A stretch of 45,660 bases of DNA from Clostridiales bacterium (GTDB lineage: Bacteria; Bacillota; Clostridia; Oscillospirales; CAG-272), in NCBI GenBank assembly GCA_003523225.1, contig DPGK01000029.1, positions 45,487 to 91,146 of the forward strand, given 5' to 3'. The notes under the pieces are model-generated. The model did no database searches and was not told the origin of the DNA. It saw only the letters and a program-made list of their open reading frames with translations. This document shows, in pieces, positions 33,296 to 41,975 of the stretch (position 1 is its first letter; every line of letters starts with the position of its first letter). A program made the translations under genes and the position numbers.

Positions 33296-36058
33296 ATGTC
33301 AGAAGAAAACAAGAAGCAGGGACATAACGGTACCGGCGGCAACGGCGGACTGTTCGGTCGACTTTTCTCAAAGAAAACAGATCAGCCGGCAGGAAACGGC
33401 GACGCCGGCAAATCCCTCAACGAAATGATCGATGAGGAAAACCGGAATACGTATCCGGAGGATGCAGCCTCGGGATCCCGGCAGGATGCGGACGGCGAGG
33501 AGTTTGTCTTCTCCGGGCTTGACGGGGAGCTTGACAACGCCGCAGACGCTATTTCCGATGAGGAATATTCCGATATTCTCTCGGAGATACTGGGAAGCGT
33601 AAGCGATGCAGCTGACACTCGAGCAGAGGATGTAGTCGTGGATACTGATAATGACGGTGTGGATGCCGAAGCCGCTTCTGCCGATCTGCAGGAATCGGAC
33701 GAGGCTGTCGTATCCGATCACGCCGATTTGTCGGAAGCCGCGGAGGCTTCCGACGACGAGGAACACTCCAAAGACGGCGCGGAACTGCTCAAAAAAATAA
33801 TGGCGTTCAAGGCGTCCGAGCGCAACTCATCAGCCGCCTCAAAGACCGAAGATGTAAAGCCCGGCAGTGAGGAAGGTGCGCAGGAGTCCGCCGGCAACGA
33901 CGTCGGCGCAAACACGGACGTTTTTGAGGATTATGAGTACGTGACAAATCCGTCGAGGCACGAGGACGCCGAGCCGGAGGAAGCGGAAGCACAGGAAGAA
34001 GCGACTCCCAAACCGGAACAGGCAGGGGAGGAGATCCCGGCGGACGGTGACGGCTCAACGGAGGACGAGACCGACAGTGAGCCTTCGGATGAAGAAAAGC
34101 CCGAAAAGGACGATGCCGAGGAGGACGACGACCGCGACCTTATGCTTGCGCTCGGTTACGGCGCTGACGGCGAAGCCGCGACTGAAAGCGGCGCTGCCGT
34201 CCGCGACGACCTCAGCCGCCATATCAGGGATAACCGTCCGGATTATGCCGGAGCTTTCGGATACCGCGGCGAGGAATACCGCTCACGCGAGCAGACCGAA
34301 GATATCAAGAGGGCATACCGCACCGACAGCCTTTCAATGATATTCCGCGCAGGCGGCACTGCGATCCTTGCGCTGGTCATACTTATTTTTGAATTTTTCG
34401 GGAATAAATTCGGCGGAGCGCTCAGCATGAGCGACTACCCGACGGTACATATTCTTGTTTCCATGCAGCTGTTGCTGCTTGCGGCGGCGCTTTCATGGAA
34501 GCAGATGATAAACGGACTTGTCGGCATCTTCCGCTTTGAGCTGACCCCGCATTCTGCGTCTGCGGCGGCGGTGATTGTGGTGCTACTTTACGATGCTGTG
34601 CTGGCAATTGCCGCGCCAGAATCATTTACGCTTTACAATTTCCCGGCGGTGCTTTGCATTGTCATGTCGGTGGTCTACGATATACTTGATCTTGAACGTC
34701 AGATACGCGCCTTCAACTCGCTCAGCTCGTGGGAAAGCTGCTGTACTCTTGAAAAGGCAGACGCGGTGGAGCTGGCGGCGGCGCTCGGCAGCTCGGCTTC
34801 CGGCAAGCGCGAGGACGCTTCAATCAAGTCCGCAATGAGACTGCGCCGCGGCAGCTTTGCAAAAAATTATTTCAGCCGCACAAACCGCAAAAATCCCGCG
34901 CTCAAAGCGCTCAATTATGTTATAGCTCCGGTCGTGGCATTGGCGCTGGTCATATTCCTCATCTCGCTTGCAGCAGGACGCGGCTTTGTTCCCGCAGCCA
35001 ACACCTTTACCGTAATGGTGCTTATCGCAATGCCGGTCTTTGCAATGGCGGCGCTGATATATCCTTTCTGCGATCTGGCAAAGAACGTTCTGAAGCCCTC
35101 CGAGGTGCTTCTGAATGAATCGGAGGCGGAAAATTACGCCTCTGCCGACGCGGTCATATTCAGTGAGGATGATGTTTTCGGACCTCGCTCGCTGATGATA
35201 AAGCGCATCGGTCTTTGCGGCGGAATGGCGGCGCGCGATATATTCGGAGTCCTTGAGGGCGCTTCCGCAGTGTTTGACAAGGTAGGCGGCACTCTTGCCG
35301 GGGCATTCCGACGCGCGGCGGAGAGCGGTTCTGCAAACGGAGGAGAGCCGGAATCGGATGCCGAGATACTGCGCGTCTGCGACGGAGGCATTGCCGCAAA
35401 AGCGGCAAACCGCGAATATATCATCGGCAGTGAGAGCTTTATGACGCTCAACGGCATTACCTGTCCGGTCGATCCCGATGACCGCGCGTTTGCCGAGGAC
35501 GGCGGCTCTGCTGTAATGTATATTGCCGTTGACGGCGAGGTATCTCTTAAACTGTTTGTAACATACACCGCCGACGACAGATTCCGCAGTCTTGTCTCCA
35601 CCCTTTCGGGACGCGGTATCCGCCCGGTGCTGGTAAGCAACGACCCGAACCTTGACGACGCGCTGCTTGCCCGTATGCTTGGCGAGCTTAAGTGCCCGGT
35701 AAGAGTGATCCACGACCCTGCGGCGGTAGTCGCAAATGAAGAAGGCGAGGACGCTGAGGCGGACGGCGGCAATAGCAATAAAAATAAGGACGATAAGGAT
35801 ACCGTTGACGCCGGACTTGTTGCCGACGGCTCGGATTGGACGTCTCTTGTCGGCGCGCTTTCCGCATGCGGTAAGCTCTGCCGTGTTTCGTCGCTCAATG
35901 CGCGCATCAGTCTCGGGATCATAGTTGCAAGCGTTCTGCTGGCGGCTTTCCTCGGGGCGCTGGGCATCCTTAACGGAATGCACTCCGCATACGTTGCAAT
36001 TTACCAGATAATCTGCGTTCTGCCCGCCATTATCTCCTCAAAGCTGATGCTTAACTGA
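33296..36058 (+). CDS. Acidic membrane protein resembling a catalytically dead P-type ATPase
   Basis: A 920-residue protein with two parts. Residues 1-330 are highly acidic and low in complexity, probably disordered and cytosolic. Then come membrane segments near residues 347-370, 383-405, 425-445, 450-465, 537-560 and 567-590, followed by a soluble region. That region follows the P-type ATPase pattern: after the segment LKPSEVLLNESE, ADAVIFSEDDVFG (617-629) replaces the DKTGT phosphorylation motif; REYIIGSESFMTLNGI resembles the nucleotide domain; and GIRPVLVSNDPNLDDALLARMLG (774-796) replaces the TGDN motif region, keeping only Asp783. The hinge GDGxNDxP is missing and a charged insert stands there. 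Two more membrane segments close the protein. The assignment to the family is by pattern recognition and not proven; ATP-driven transport is unlikely. Probably co-transcribed with rlmB. Confidence 0.6.
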   Translation: MSEENKKQGHNGTGGNGGLFGRLFSKKTDQPAGNGDAGKSLNEMIDEENRNTYPEDAASGSRQDADGEEFVFSGLDGELDNAADAISDEEYSDILSEILGSVSDAADTRAEDVVVDTDNDGVDAEAASADLQESDEAVVSDHADLSEAAEASDDEEHSKDGAELLKKIMAFKASERNSSAASKTEDVKPGSEEGAQESAGNDVGANTDVFEDYEYVTNPSRHEDAEPEEAEAQEEATPKPEQAGEEIPADGDGSTEDETDSEPSDEEKPEKDDAEEDDDRDLMLALGYGADGEAATESGAAVRDDLSRHIRDNRPDYAGAFGYRGEEYRSREQTEDIKRAYRTDSLSMIFRAGGTAILALVILIFEFFGNKFGGALSMSDYPTVHILVSMQLLLLAAALSWKQMINGLVGIFRFELTPHSASAAAVIVVLLYDAVLAIAAPESFTLYNFPAVLCIVMSVVYDILDLERQIRAFNSLSSWESCCTLEKADAVELAAALGSSASGKREDASIKSAMRLRRGSFAKNYFSRTNRKNPALKALNYVIAPVVALALVIFLISLAAGRGFVPAANTFTVMVLIAMPVFAMAALIYPFCDLAKNVLKPSEVLLNESEAENYASADAVIFSEDDVFGPRSLMIKRIGLCGGMAARDIFGVLEGASAVFDKVGGTLAGAFRRAAESGSANGGEPESDAEILRVCDGGIAAKAANREYIIGSESFMTLNGITCPVDPDDRAFAEDGGSAVMYIAVDGEVSLKLFVTYTADDRFRSLVSTLSGRGIRPVLVSNDPNLDDALLARMLGELKCPVRVIHDPAAVVANEEGEDAEADGGNSNKNKDDKDTVDAGLVADGSDWTSLVGALSACGKLCRVSSLNARISLGIIVASVLLAAFLGALGILNGMHSAYVAIYQIICVLPAIISSKLMLN

Positions 36059-36076
36059 ATCTGATTTGAACCGCAA

Positions 36077-36101
36077 GGGGATGGCGTTCGCCGCCATCCC
36101 C
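36077..36101 (+). terminator. Terminator-like hairpin
   Basis: GGGGATGGC (36077-36085) and GCCATCCCC (36093-36101), with a further G-C pair inside. No T-tract follows (GGAATTTATAAAGG), so the hairpin may end rlmB-operon transcripts weakly or protect them. Confidence 0.45.
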
Positions 36102-36132
36102 GGAATTTATAAAGGATAAAGGATAAAGAAAT

Positions 36133-37986
36133 ATGATACCCGAATCAATACTGAGATCGGTCTCAAAGCCCGGCAGGTATACCGGAGGCGAGTACGGTCA
36201 GATAGTCAAGGACAGGGAAAAGGTCAAGGCAAGATTTGCTTTCTGCTTCCCGGATTCATATGAGATAGGTATGTCGAACCTCGGTGTGCGCATCCTTTAC
36301 GGTGTGCTCAACCGCGAGGAGGACATCTGGTGCGAGCGTGTCTATGCGCCGTGGGTCGATATGGAGGACAAAATGCGGGAGCATCATATCCCGCTCTGGG
36401 CGCATGAAAGCGGAGATCCGATAGCCGACTTTGATTTTATCGGCTTCACTCTGCAATATGAGATGAGCTATACAAACGTCCTCAATATGCTTGACCTTGC
36501 AGGGCTTCCCTTGCGCGCCGCAGATCGTGGCGAGGACGCTCCGCTGGTCATAGGCGGCGGACCCTGCTCATATAACCCCGAGCCTGTAGCCGACTTTTTT
36601 GACCTGTTCAATATCGGCGAGGGCGAGGAAATGCTGCCCGAGATAGTGCGTCTTTACATTAAAATGAAGGAGGACGGCAGCTATACCAAGGCGGGATTTC
36701 TGCGCGAGGCGGCGCGGAGCATCGAGGGCGTTTATGTGCCGTCGCTTTACGACGTAAGCTACAATGAGGACGGAACGGTAAAGGCATACACGCCGAAATA
36801 TCCGGACGTGCCGGAAAAGGTGCGCAAGCGTATAGTCAAGGACCTTGACACGATGTATTTCCCGGATAAGCTCGTCATGCCGTATCTTGAAACGGTTCAG
36901 GACCGGATAATGCTTGAGGTTTTCCGCGGCTGTATACGCGGGTGCAGGTTCTGTCAGGCGGGCATTATCTACCGTCCGGTAAGGGAAAAATCCCCCGAGG
37001 TGCTGTGCAATCAGGCAAAATGCCTTTACGAGGCGACAGGATATGAGGAAATGTCGCTCAGCTCTCTTTCCATTTCGGATTACACCCGTCTGCGCGAGCT
37101 GACCGACGGGCTGATATCATGGACAAACGACAAAAAGGTCAGCCTGTCGCTGCCGTCACTCCGTATCGACAGCTTTACCCGCGAGCTGATGGACAAGGTC
37201 GCCTCTGTGCGCGCCTCCTCGATCACCTTTGCTCCGGAGGCGGGAACTCAGCGCCTGCGTGATGTGATAAACAAGAATGTCACCGAAGAAGACCTGATGA
37301 ACGCCGCGGGAATCGCCTTTGCGGCGGGAAAAGAGCAGGTCAAGCTGTACTTTATGGACGGCTTGCCCACCGAGACCGATGAGGATCTTGAGGGTATCGC
37401 CAAGCTCGGCAAAGCGGTAATTGAAAAATTCTATGCGACGCCCGAGCACAACAAGCGCCGTCAGCCGCAGGTTACTGTCAGTGTCTCCTGCTTTGTTCCA
37501 AAGCCCTTTACTCCGTTCCAGTGGGAGCCTCAGGATATGCCGGAGACGCTTGAGAGAAAGCGGCTTTATATCCGCTCAAAGATAACCGACCGCAAGATAA
37601 AATATTCCTGCCACGATTCCGGAACATCGCGCATCGAGGCGGTGCTGGCGCTCGGAGACCGCCGCGTCGGCGCGGCGCTGGAGCTTGCCTGCCGCGAGGG
37701 CTTCAGATTCGATGCCTGGGATGAGTTCTTCAGCTATGACAGATGGATGGACGTTTTTGCGCGCGCGGGGATCGAGCCGTCATTTTACGCCAACCGCCGC
37801 CGTCAGACGAGCGAGGTCCTGCCGTGGGATGTTATCGACTGCGGCGTGACAAAGGAATTTCTTATCCGTGAATATGAAAAGGCTCATGCGGGTGTGACCA
37901 CGCCCAACTGCCGCGAGCATTGCTCGGGCTGCGGAGCCAACAGATTGGGAGGTGAGAGGGCATGCTGTCCGAGCCTTCAAAAATAA
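36133..37986 (+). CDS. B12-binding-domain radical SAM protein (TIGR03960 family)
   Basis: A 617-residue radical-SAM enzyme of the TIGR03960 family, which carries an N-terminal B12-binding-like region (about residues 35-190, with VIGGGPCSYNPEP) and a radical-SAM barrel. The iron-sulfur cluster cysteines are in CIRGCRFCQAG (C-x3-C-x2-C, near residue 272). Family members occur in anaerobes next to DUF2344 proteins, exactly as here, with an overlap of 25 bases. The reaction is not established to my knowledge. The tail is rich in Cys (CREHCSGCGANRLGGERACC) and may bind a second cluster. The ATG at 36133 follows three repeated AAAGGATAAA-like units that provide the ribosome binding site. Confidence 0.88.
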   Translation: MIPESILRSVSKPGRYTGGEYGQIVKDREKVKARFAFCFPDSYEIGMSNLGVRILYGVLNREEDIWCERVYAPWVDMEDKMREHHIPLWAHESGDPIADFDFIGFTLQYEMSYTNVLNMLDLAGLPLRAADRGEDAPLVIGGGPCSYNPEPVADFFDLFNIGEGEEMLPEIVRLYIKMKEDGSYTKAGFLREAARSIEGVYVPSLYDVSYNEDGTVKAYTPKYPDVPEKVRKRIVKDLDTMYFPDKLVMPYLETVQDRIMLEVFRGCIRGCRFCQAGIIYRPVREKSPEVLCNQAKCLYEATGYEEMSLSSLSISDYTRLRELTDGLISWTNDKKVSLSLPSLRIDSFTRELMDKVASVRASSITFAPEAGTQRLRDVINKNVTEEDLMNAAGIAFAAGKEQVKLYFMDGLPTETDEDLEGIAKLGKAVIEKFYATPEHNKRRQPQVTVSVSCFVPKPFTPFQWEPQDMPETLERKRLYIRSKITDRKIKYSCHDSGTSRIEAVLALGDRRVGAALELACREGFRFDAWDEFFSYDRWMDVFARAGIEPSFYANRRRQTSEVLPWDVIDCGVTKEFLIREYEKAHAGVTTPNCREHCSGCGANRLGGERACCPSLQK

Positions 37987-38696
37987 TCAGACCGTCAGGT
38001 GACTTTGCGCCGCTTGCCGAGCCGCGGGTCGTAAGACTCAGCTTCAGCAAAAAAGGAGCGGTGATCTTCACCTCGCACCTTGACCTTCAGCGCACGATGA
38101 TGCGAATACTGGCGCGCGCCGATCTGCCGCTCTGGTACACGCAGGGCTTCAATCCTCATGCAAAGCTGGTATTCGGGCTTCCGCTTCCGCTGGGGTGCGC
38201 CGGAGAGCGCGAGCTGATGGATATCAGAATTGAACGCGATATGCCCTGCGATGAAATACTTGAGCGCATGAGGAGAGCGACCGTTCCGGGAATTTCGTTC
38301 ACGGAATGCTATCCGGCAAATGAAAAATACGCCGGAATTGCCTTGGCAAGCTATAAGATAGTACTGCGCCTGCCGGAGGAAGACCAGCTGAGTGCCGGGG
38401 AGGTTGAAAAATACCTGTCGAGCCGCTCAATTATCACCGTAAAAAAGACAAAATCCGGTGAGACGGAGACTGACATCGCGCCGCTTATCCGCTCGGTCAG
38501 CGTTTCGACGGACGGCGGCAGCCTCGTCATAGATACCGTACTTGCCGCCGGATGCACTGAAAATCTCAGCCCGGAGCTGCTTATGAGCGTGCTTGTCCGG
38601 AATTTCGGCAGTCGCGCGCAAGCCGCGTTCGGTATGGCGGACTATTCGGTCATCCGCACCGGAATTTACCGCGCAGACGGCAGAGATTTCAGATAA
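37962..38696 (+). CDS. DUF2344 (TIGR03936) family protein
   Basis: A 244-residue protein of the family that accompanies TIGR03960 radical-SAM proteins. Its typical start region RLSFSKKGAVIFTSHLDLQRTMMRILARADLPLWYTQGFNPHAKLVFGLPLPLG matches the family pattern, in which the S-H-L-D and GFNPHPK motifs are conserved. The function is unknown; fusion and neighbourhood with radical-SAM genes suggest that it binds the same substrate, possibly a tRNA or ribosomal target, which is inference. The ATG at 37962 lies inside the end of the previous gene, with GGAGGTGAGAGG upstream, so the two are coupled. A very strong terminator follows. Confidence 0.87.
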   Translation: MLSEPSKIIRPSGDFAPLAEPRVVRLSFSKKGAVIFTSHLDLQRTMMRILARADLPLWYTQGFNPHAKLVFGLPLPLGCAGERELMDIRIERDMPCDEILERMRRATVPGISFTECYPANEKYAGIALASYKIVLRLPEEDQLSAGEVEKYLSSRSIITVKKTKSGETETDIAPLIRSVSVSTDGGSLVIDTVLAAGCTENLSPELLMSVLVRNFGSRAQAAFGMADYSVIRTGIYRADGRDFR

Positions 38697-38709
38697 ATCA
38701 TTCTTCCTG

Positions 38710-38762
38710 CACCTAAAAACGGACTGCTATAAACGCAGCAGTCCGTTTTTAGGTGTTTTTTT
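38710..38762. terminator. Bidirectional terminator, 19-bp stem
   Basis: CACCTAAAAACGGACTGCT (38710-38728) pairs perfectly with AGCAGTCCGTTTTTAGGTG (38737-38755), followed by TTTTTTTATTC. The reverse direction has A-rich flanks giving T-tracts inside the stem. It serves the DUF2344 operon and the converging VanZ-type gene. Confidence 0.93.
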
Positions 38763-39261
38763 ATTCTTTTTTCTTTCTTGTACCATGAGCGATCAGCCTT
38801 ACCGCCGCAGCACCTAGCAGTGCGCCGAGAGTGTTCAGAACAACGTCGTCGATCTCGGTAAATCCCACGTCGAACATGAACTGCAGGGCTTCAATTGCCG
38901 CGCTTGAGAGCGCACCTATAAGTGTTATCAGCGCAACAGAGCGCCCGGAGCGGAAGGCAAGATACGCTCCGAGCGGCACAAATGCCGCGATGTTTCCGAG
39001 AAAGAGTCGGAAAAAATAGTACGCGCCGCCGTTGCGGATAACAGCTATCAGCTTTCCGAACAAAACAGTGTTCAGCTGTCCGCCCAACATGAAATCGTCA
39101 AATGAAAATCCGGGGCGGAATACAGTAAGCCTCAGCAATAGGGCAAGGTATAAAATGAACAGGATGTCTATCACAGCGCAAGCCGCGCGTGATAAGGACT
39201 GCGCGGGAGCGAGGCGGACTTTTCTGCCCGCATTTCCGGAAACCGCTGCTTTTTTGCTCAT
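38761..39261 (-). CDS. VanZ family membrane protein
   Basis: A 166-residue protein with about four membrane helices. It has the VanZ pattern: a first helix with LYLALLLRLTVFRPG, an extracellular loop, FFRLFLGNIAAFVPLGAYLAF (the N-x-x-x-F-x-P-x-G motif) and EALQFMFDVGFTEIDDVVLNTLGALLGAA, the E-x-x-Q and D-x-x-D-x-x-x-N-x-x-G motif. VanZ itself gives weak teicoplanin resistance, but most relatives are of unknown function. The ATG overlaps the stop of the upstream gene in ATGA, so the pair is co-translated. There is no van operon nearby, so a role in glycopeptide resistance is not implied. Confidence 0.87.
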   Translation of the reverse strand: MSKKAAVSGNAGRKVRLAPAQSLSRAACAVIDILFILYLALLLRLTVFRPGFSFDDFMLGGQLNTVLFGKLIAVIRNGGAYYFFRLFLGNIAAFVPLGAYLAFRSGRSVALITLIGALSSAAIEALQFMFDVGFTEIDDVVLNTLGALLGAAAVRLIAHGTRKKKE

Positions 39262-40031
39262 CTTCCGGTGCTTTCCGCAGTGTCAGACACGTCACCGGCT
39301 TCGGTTTCGTTTCCGGTCAGACGCAGGATAAGTGACAGGGCGGTGTCATCCTTGAGTGGACGCGCCGTATATATGTAATATTGGGTTTCCTCCGCCTCCG
39401 TGCTTGCGGCATCCTCGGCGGTGACAAAGTACCAGTTGCCGGTCTCGCTCATGTGAAAGAGCCTGACCCCCGAGTCAAGAGCCACTGCGGAGCCGCCCCA
39501 GAACTCCCAGATCTTATACATGGTGTACTTGCCCTTGTATTTCTTGGTGCTGAAGGCGATAGGCAGCTCCTCGTCGTCGGTGACGTTTTCGGGGTCGGTG
39601 ATCTCGGTCAGCGAGCGCAAAAGCGCCATGTCGTCCGGATCGTCTATCCGGCTTTTGCCGAGTATCAGCTCGCCGGGAATTCCCCCGTCCGGCATTCCGT
39701 CAAGCGGCAGACCGGTTTTTGAAAGCAGTATGAGCTTTTTGCCGTCCATGGCATAGCAAAGATATCCGGCGCTGTCACCCTTTACGCGGTAAAGGGGAGA
39801 GCCGTAAAATGAATCCGCGATCCTGCCAAGGTACTCTCCGATCTCAAATTTACGCTCTCCGACCTTGCCTACCGGGCTGTAATGCTCGCCGTCATATATG
39901 ACTCCGGTGCGGTCATCGTCCCATTCGGCTACTACCGGATTGCCTATCTTCACCGACGACACCGCAACTGCGGCGACGATGATGGGAAGAATTATAAGTG
40001 CTGATATAATGATAATGGCGCGTTTTGTCAT
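39258..40031 (-). CDS. Membrane-anchored protein of unknown function
   Basis: A 257-residue protein with a single N-terminal membrane anchor (about residues 5-27) and an extracellular beta-rich region. The latter has GDSAGYLCYAMDGKKLILLS, then an acidic stretch and a region with many aromatics (YKIWEFWGGSAVALDSG, MSETGNWYFVT). It ends in an acidic tail. I do not recognise a family. CGAAAGGCGGA before the ATG supports the start. It has its own promoter, and its stop overlaps the VanZ-type start, so the two form an operon. Confidence 0.75.
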   Translation of the reverse strand: MTKRAIIIISALIILPIIVAAVAVSSVKIGNPVVAEWDDDRTGVIYDGEHYSPVGKVGERKFEIGEYLGRIADSFYGSPLYRVKGDSAGYLCYAMDGKKLILLSKTGLPLDGMPDGGIPGELILGKSRIDDPDDMALLRSLTEITDPENVTDDEELPIAFSTKKYKGKYTMYKIWEFWGGSAVALDSGVRLFHMSETGNWYFVTAEDAASTEAEETQYYIYTARPLKDDTALSLILRLTGNETEAGDVSDTAESTGR

Positions 40032-40103
40032 TGAAGTCCGCCTTTCGTTTATCTTAAATACAATTCATTATTACATTATATCAGTTATCGTGGCGGACTT
40101 CAA
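40031..40103. repeat. Perfect 12-bp inverted repeat across a promoter region
   Basis: TTGAAGTCCGCC (40031-40042) and GGCGGACTTCAA (40092-40103) are exact inverted copies separated by 49 bases. One overlaps the minus-strand -35 box, the other the start codon region of the anchored protein's gene. Because the promoter-side copy is not transcribed, an RNA hairpin is unlikely; paired DNA sites or chance are alternatives. Confidence 0.55.
40075..40103 (-). promoter_or_regulatory. Promoter of the anchored protein-VanZ operon
   Basis: On the minus strand TTGAAG (40098-40103), 17-base spacer, TATAAT (40075-40080). The -35 box matches four of six consensus bases and lies within the inverted repeat. 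Confidence 0.65.
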
Positions 40104-40154
40104 GCATCCGGGGGTAAATATTTTTGCTTTTTCGGATTTTTGAGCGCGAACCGA

Positions 40155-41744
40155 TCATCCGGCGGCGCGTTGCGCGACGTATTCCCGATATACCTTGTGG
40201 GCTTTAAGCCTTGGAAGCGTCAGTGAGAAGAAGCCGCTATTCTGTCCGTCGTTGCTCCATCCCTCGAGCAGCTCAAGAGTTTTGAGGTAAAGCACACCGT
40301 CCTTTTCGCCGCGCGATTCAAGCTCGCGGCAAAGACGCACCAGCGACGGCACAGCGTCGTCTCCGCAATCATTGGCAAGCATCCATACGTCGGGGTTTTC
40401 AAGCGTGCCGTCAAGATAACGGTCAACATTGTATTCCGCGATAAGCCGGTCGGGGTTTGACAGAGCCAATATGCCGAAAAGCAGTACAAACGCGATCAGA
40501 AGGGACGCCGCGGCGTTGGTCTTGGGGCATATCTGTTTTATCAGCATGATAACAAACGCGGCGGCAAGCAGGAGCATGAACCATGCCGCGTACACGCGCA
40601 GCTGCGTAAGTCCGTAGGCTTTGATATAAAGCGCGGTCTTTGAGATCGCAGTGGCGATGAGGATAAGTGTGGACAGTGAAAGCAGAGCGGTGAAGATTCT
40701 GACAAGCGTGTCGGGCTTGCCGTCGTTTTTGCGTTTGGTAAAGGCGGACACAAGCAGCATTATTCCCGCATTGATACCGGAAACGGCGCACAGCTCAAAA
40801 AATCCATCGCGCGCGTACTGTGAGTATATCTGAGTGCCGTCCGGCAGTCTGCCGGTGAAGGCGGAGACGTAGTTTTCCCACTGCGATACAAAGAATACGC
40901 AGTACACAGCAAGCAGCGGAAGTATGGCAAAGCAGACCATTATCCCGGGCGCGAACTTTGCGCCCGCCGAGAACTTCCGGCAGGATTCCGCCGACATATA
41001 TTTCCCGTGCTTGCGGTCGGCTCCCGAAATGAATGCTCCGAAGCCGTAGGCGGCAACCGGAATGCCGAAGATAAGGCATACGAGGTGATCCGCAAGATTA
41101 TCCGGGCTAAGGCGGAGTATTTTGTTCATGATATCGGAAAAGGTCTGGTCGTATGAGAGCAGACATACCACGATAGCCGTAGGTATCACAGCAATAAGCA
41201 GACCGAGCAAGGCAAGCAACACCTGTTTGCCGCCGCTTGTTGTGCCTTCCGTTTTACGGTGAGGGAACAGCGAGCGGAAAAATGTGCCGAAGGAGGCAAA
41301 AGGCATCACAAATACCGCCTTCAGAAAATCGTAAAACAAAAGCTCGCGCGCATGCGCTTCAAGACCGCCGCCGTAGGAAAGCGTCACCCAGAAGGTAAAG
41401 CATATCAGCGACCACAGAAAGGTGCAGGTGTGAAGAAAAGCGTTGGAGGATAAAAACAAGGACGCGGAAAGTACAAGCGGGGAAACAAGGTAAAAGAGCG
41501 AGCGGGGCGTCTGCCGCGCGTGCGAGAGCAAAAGAAAGATCCCGCCTGCGGTGTAAAGCGCCAAGATCAGCAGAAACGCGCCGAGTGGGTGCGCGCTTAC
41601 CGGCAGAGTTCGGCAGAAAAGATATCCAAGCAGCAGTGTCGCCCATGCAAATACGGTTTCGTAGGCTTTTATCTGACGTGTCTGTGCGGTCTTGGGCTGT
41701 TCCGCAGTCAGCGCGCCGGCAGGATCAAATTCATTGTAATTCAT
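40155..41744 (-). CDS. DUF4173-type polytopic membrane protein
   Basis: A 529-residue protein with about twelve hydrophobic segments. The pattern SQYARDGFFELCAVSGINAGIMLLV in the middle and the later GLTQLRVYAAWFMLLLAAAFVIML, together with DQTFSDIM near residue 200, are typical of DUF4173 (also annotated DUF4153). The function is unknown. The N-terminus is hydrophilic and the C-terminal 100 residues are soluble (LIAEYNVDRYLDGTLENPDVWMLANDCGDDAVPSLV). AAGGAG seven bases before the ATG supports the start. It follows the XRE regulator by 12 bases and is the last gene of that operon. Confidence 0.83.
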   Translation of the reverse strand: MNYNEFDPAGALTAEQPKTAQTRQIKAYETVFAWATLLLGYLFCRTLPVSAHPLGAFLLILALYTAGGIFLLLSHARQTPRSLFYLVSPLVLSASLFLSSNAFLHTCTFLWSLICFTFWVTLSYGGGLEAHARELLFYDFLKAVFVMPFASFGTFFRSLFPHRKTEGTTSGGKQVLLALLGLLIAVIPTAIVVCLLSYDQTFSDIMNKILRLSPDNLADHLVCLIFGIPVAAYGFGAFISGADRKHGKYMSAESCRKFSAGAKFAPGIMVCFAILPLLAVYCVFFVSQWENYVSAFTGRLPDGTQIYSQYARDGFFELCAVSGINAGIMLLVSAFTKRKNDGKPDTLVRIFTALLSLSTLILIATAISKTALYIKAYGLTQLRVYAAWFMLLLAAAFVIMLIKQICPKTNAAASLLIAFVLLFGILALSNPDRLIAEYNVDRYLDGTLENPDVWMLANDCGDDAVPSLVRLCRELESRGEKDGVLYLKTLELLEGWSNDGQNSGFFSLTLPRLKAHKVYREYVAQRAAG

Positions 41745-41756
41745 TTGCGTACTCCT

Positions 41757-41963
41757 TTACTTATCGGAAGAATATTCGAGAATGTCCTCTACGCGGCACT
41801 CAAGTGCCTTGCAGATGGCGTCAAGGGTTGAAAAGCGTATGGCTTTGGCTTTGTTGTTTTTTAGGATCGAAAGATTGGCTTGAGTTATCCCCACCTTATC
41901 CGCCAGCTCGCCAAGGGATATTTTGCGTTTTGCCATCATAACGTCAAGATTGACAATGATCAT
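41757..41963 (-). CDS. XRE-family helix-turn-helix regulator
   Basis: A 68-residue Cro/CI-type DNA-binding protein. The helix-turn-helix is visible: KRKISLGELADKVGITQANLSILKN, followed by FSTLDAICKALECRVEDIL, the usual fourth and fifth helices. Small regulators of this kind are found next to DUF2975 genes, as here (12 bases between the genes). It probably controls its own operon; a palindrome upstream of the operon promoter is the candidate site. GGAGG before the ATG supports the start. Confidence 0.9.
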   Translation of the reverse strand: MIIVNLDVMMAKRKISLGELADKVGITQANLSILKNNKAKAIRFSTLDAICKALECRVEDILEYSSDK

Positions 41964-41975
41964 TTTTGCCCTCCG

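Noticed and set aside
34820..35983. A 387-codon minus-strand frame inside the P-type-ATPase-like gene.
   Set aside because: It is a shadow frame of a high-GC gene, with no start signal or domain.
38761..39261. Glycopeptide resistance from the VanZ-like gene.
   Set aside because: There is no vanHAX or regulator nearby, and most VanZ-family proteins have no proven role in resistance.
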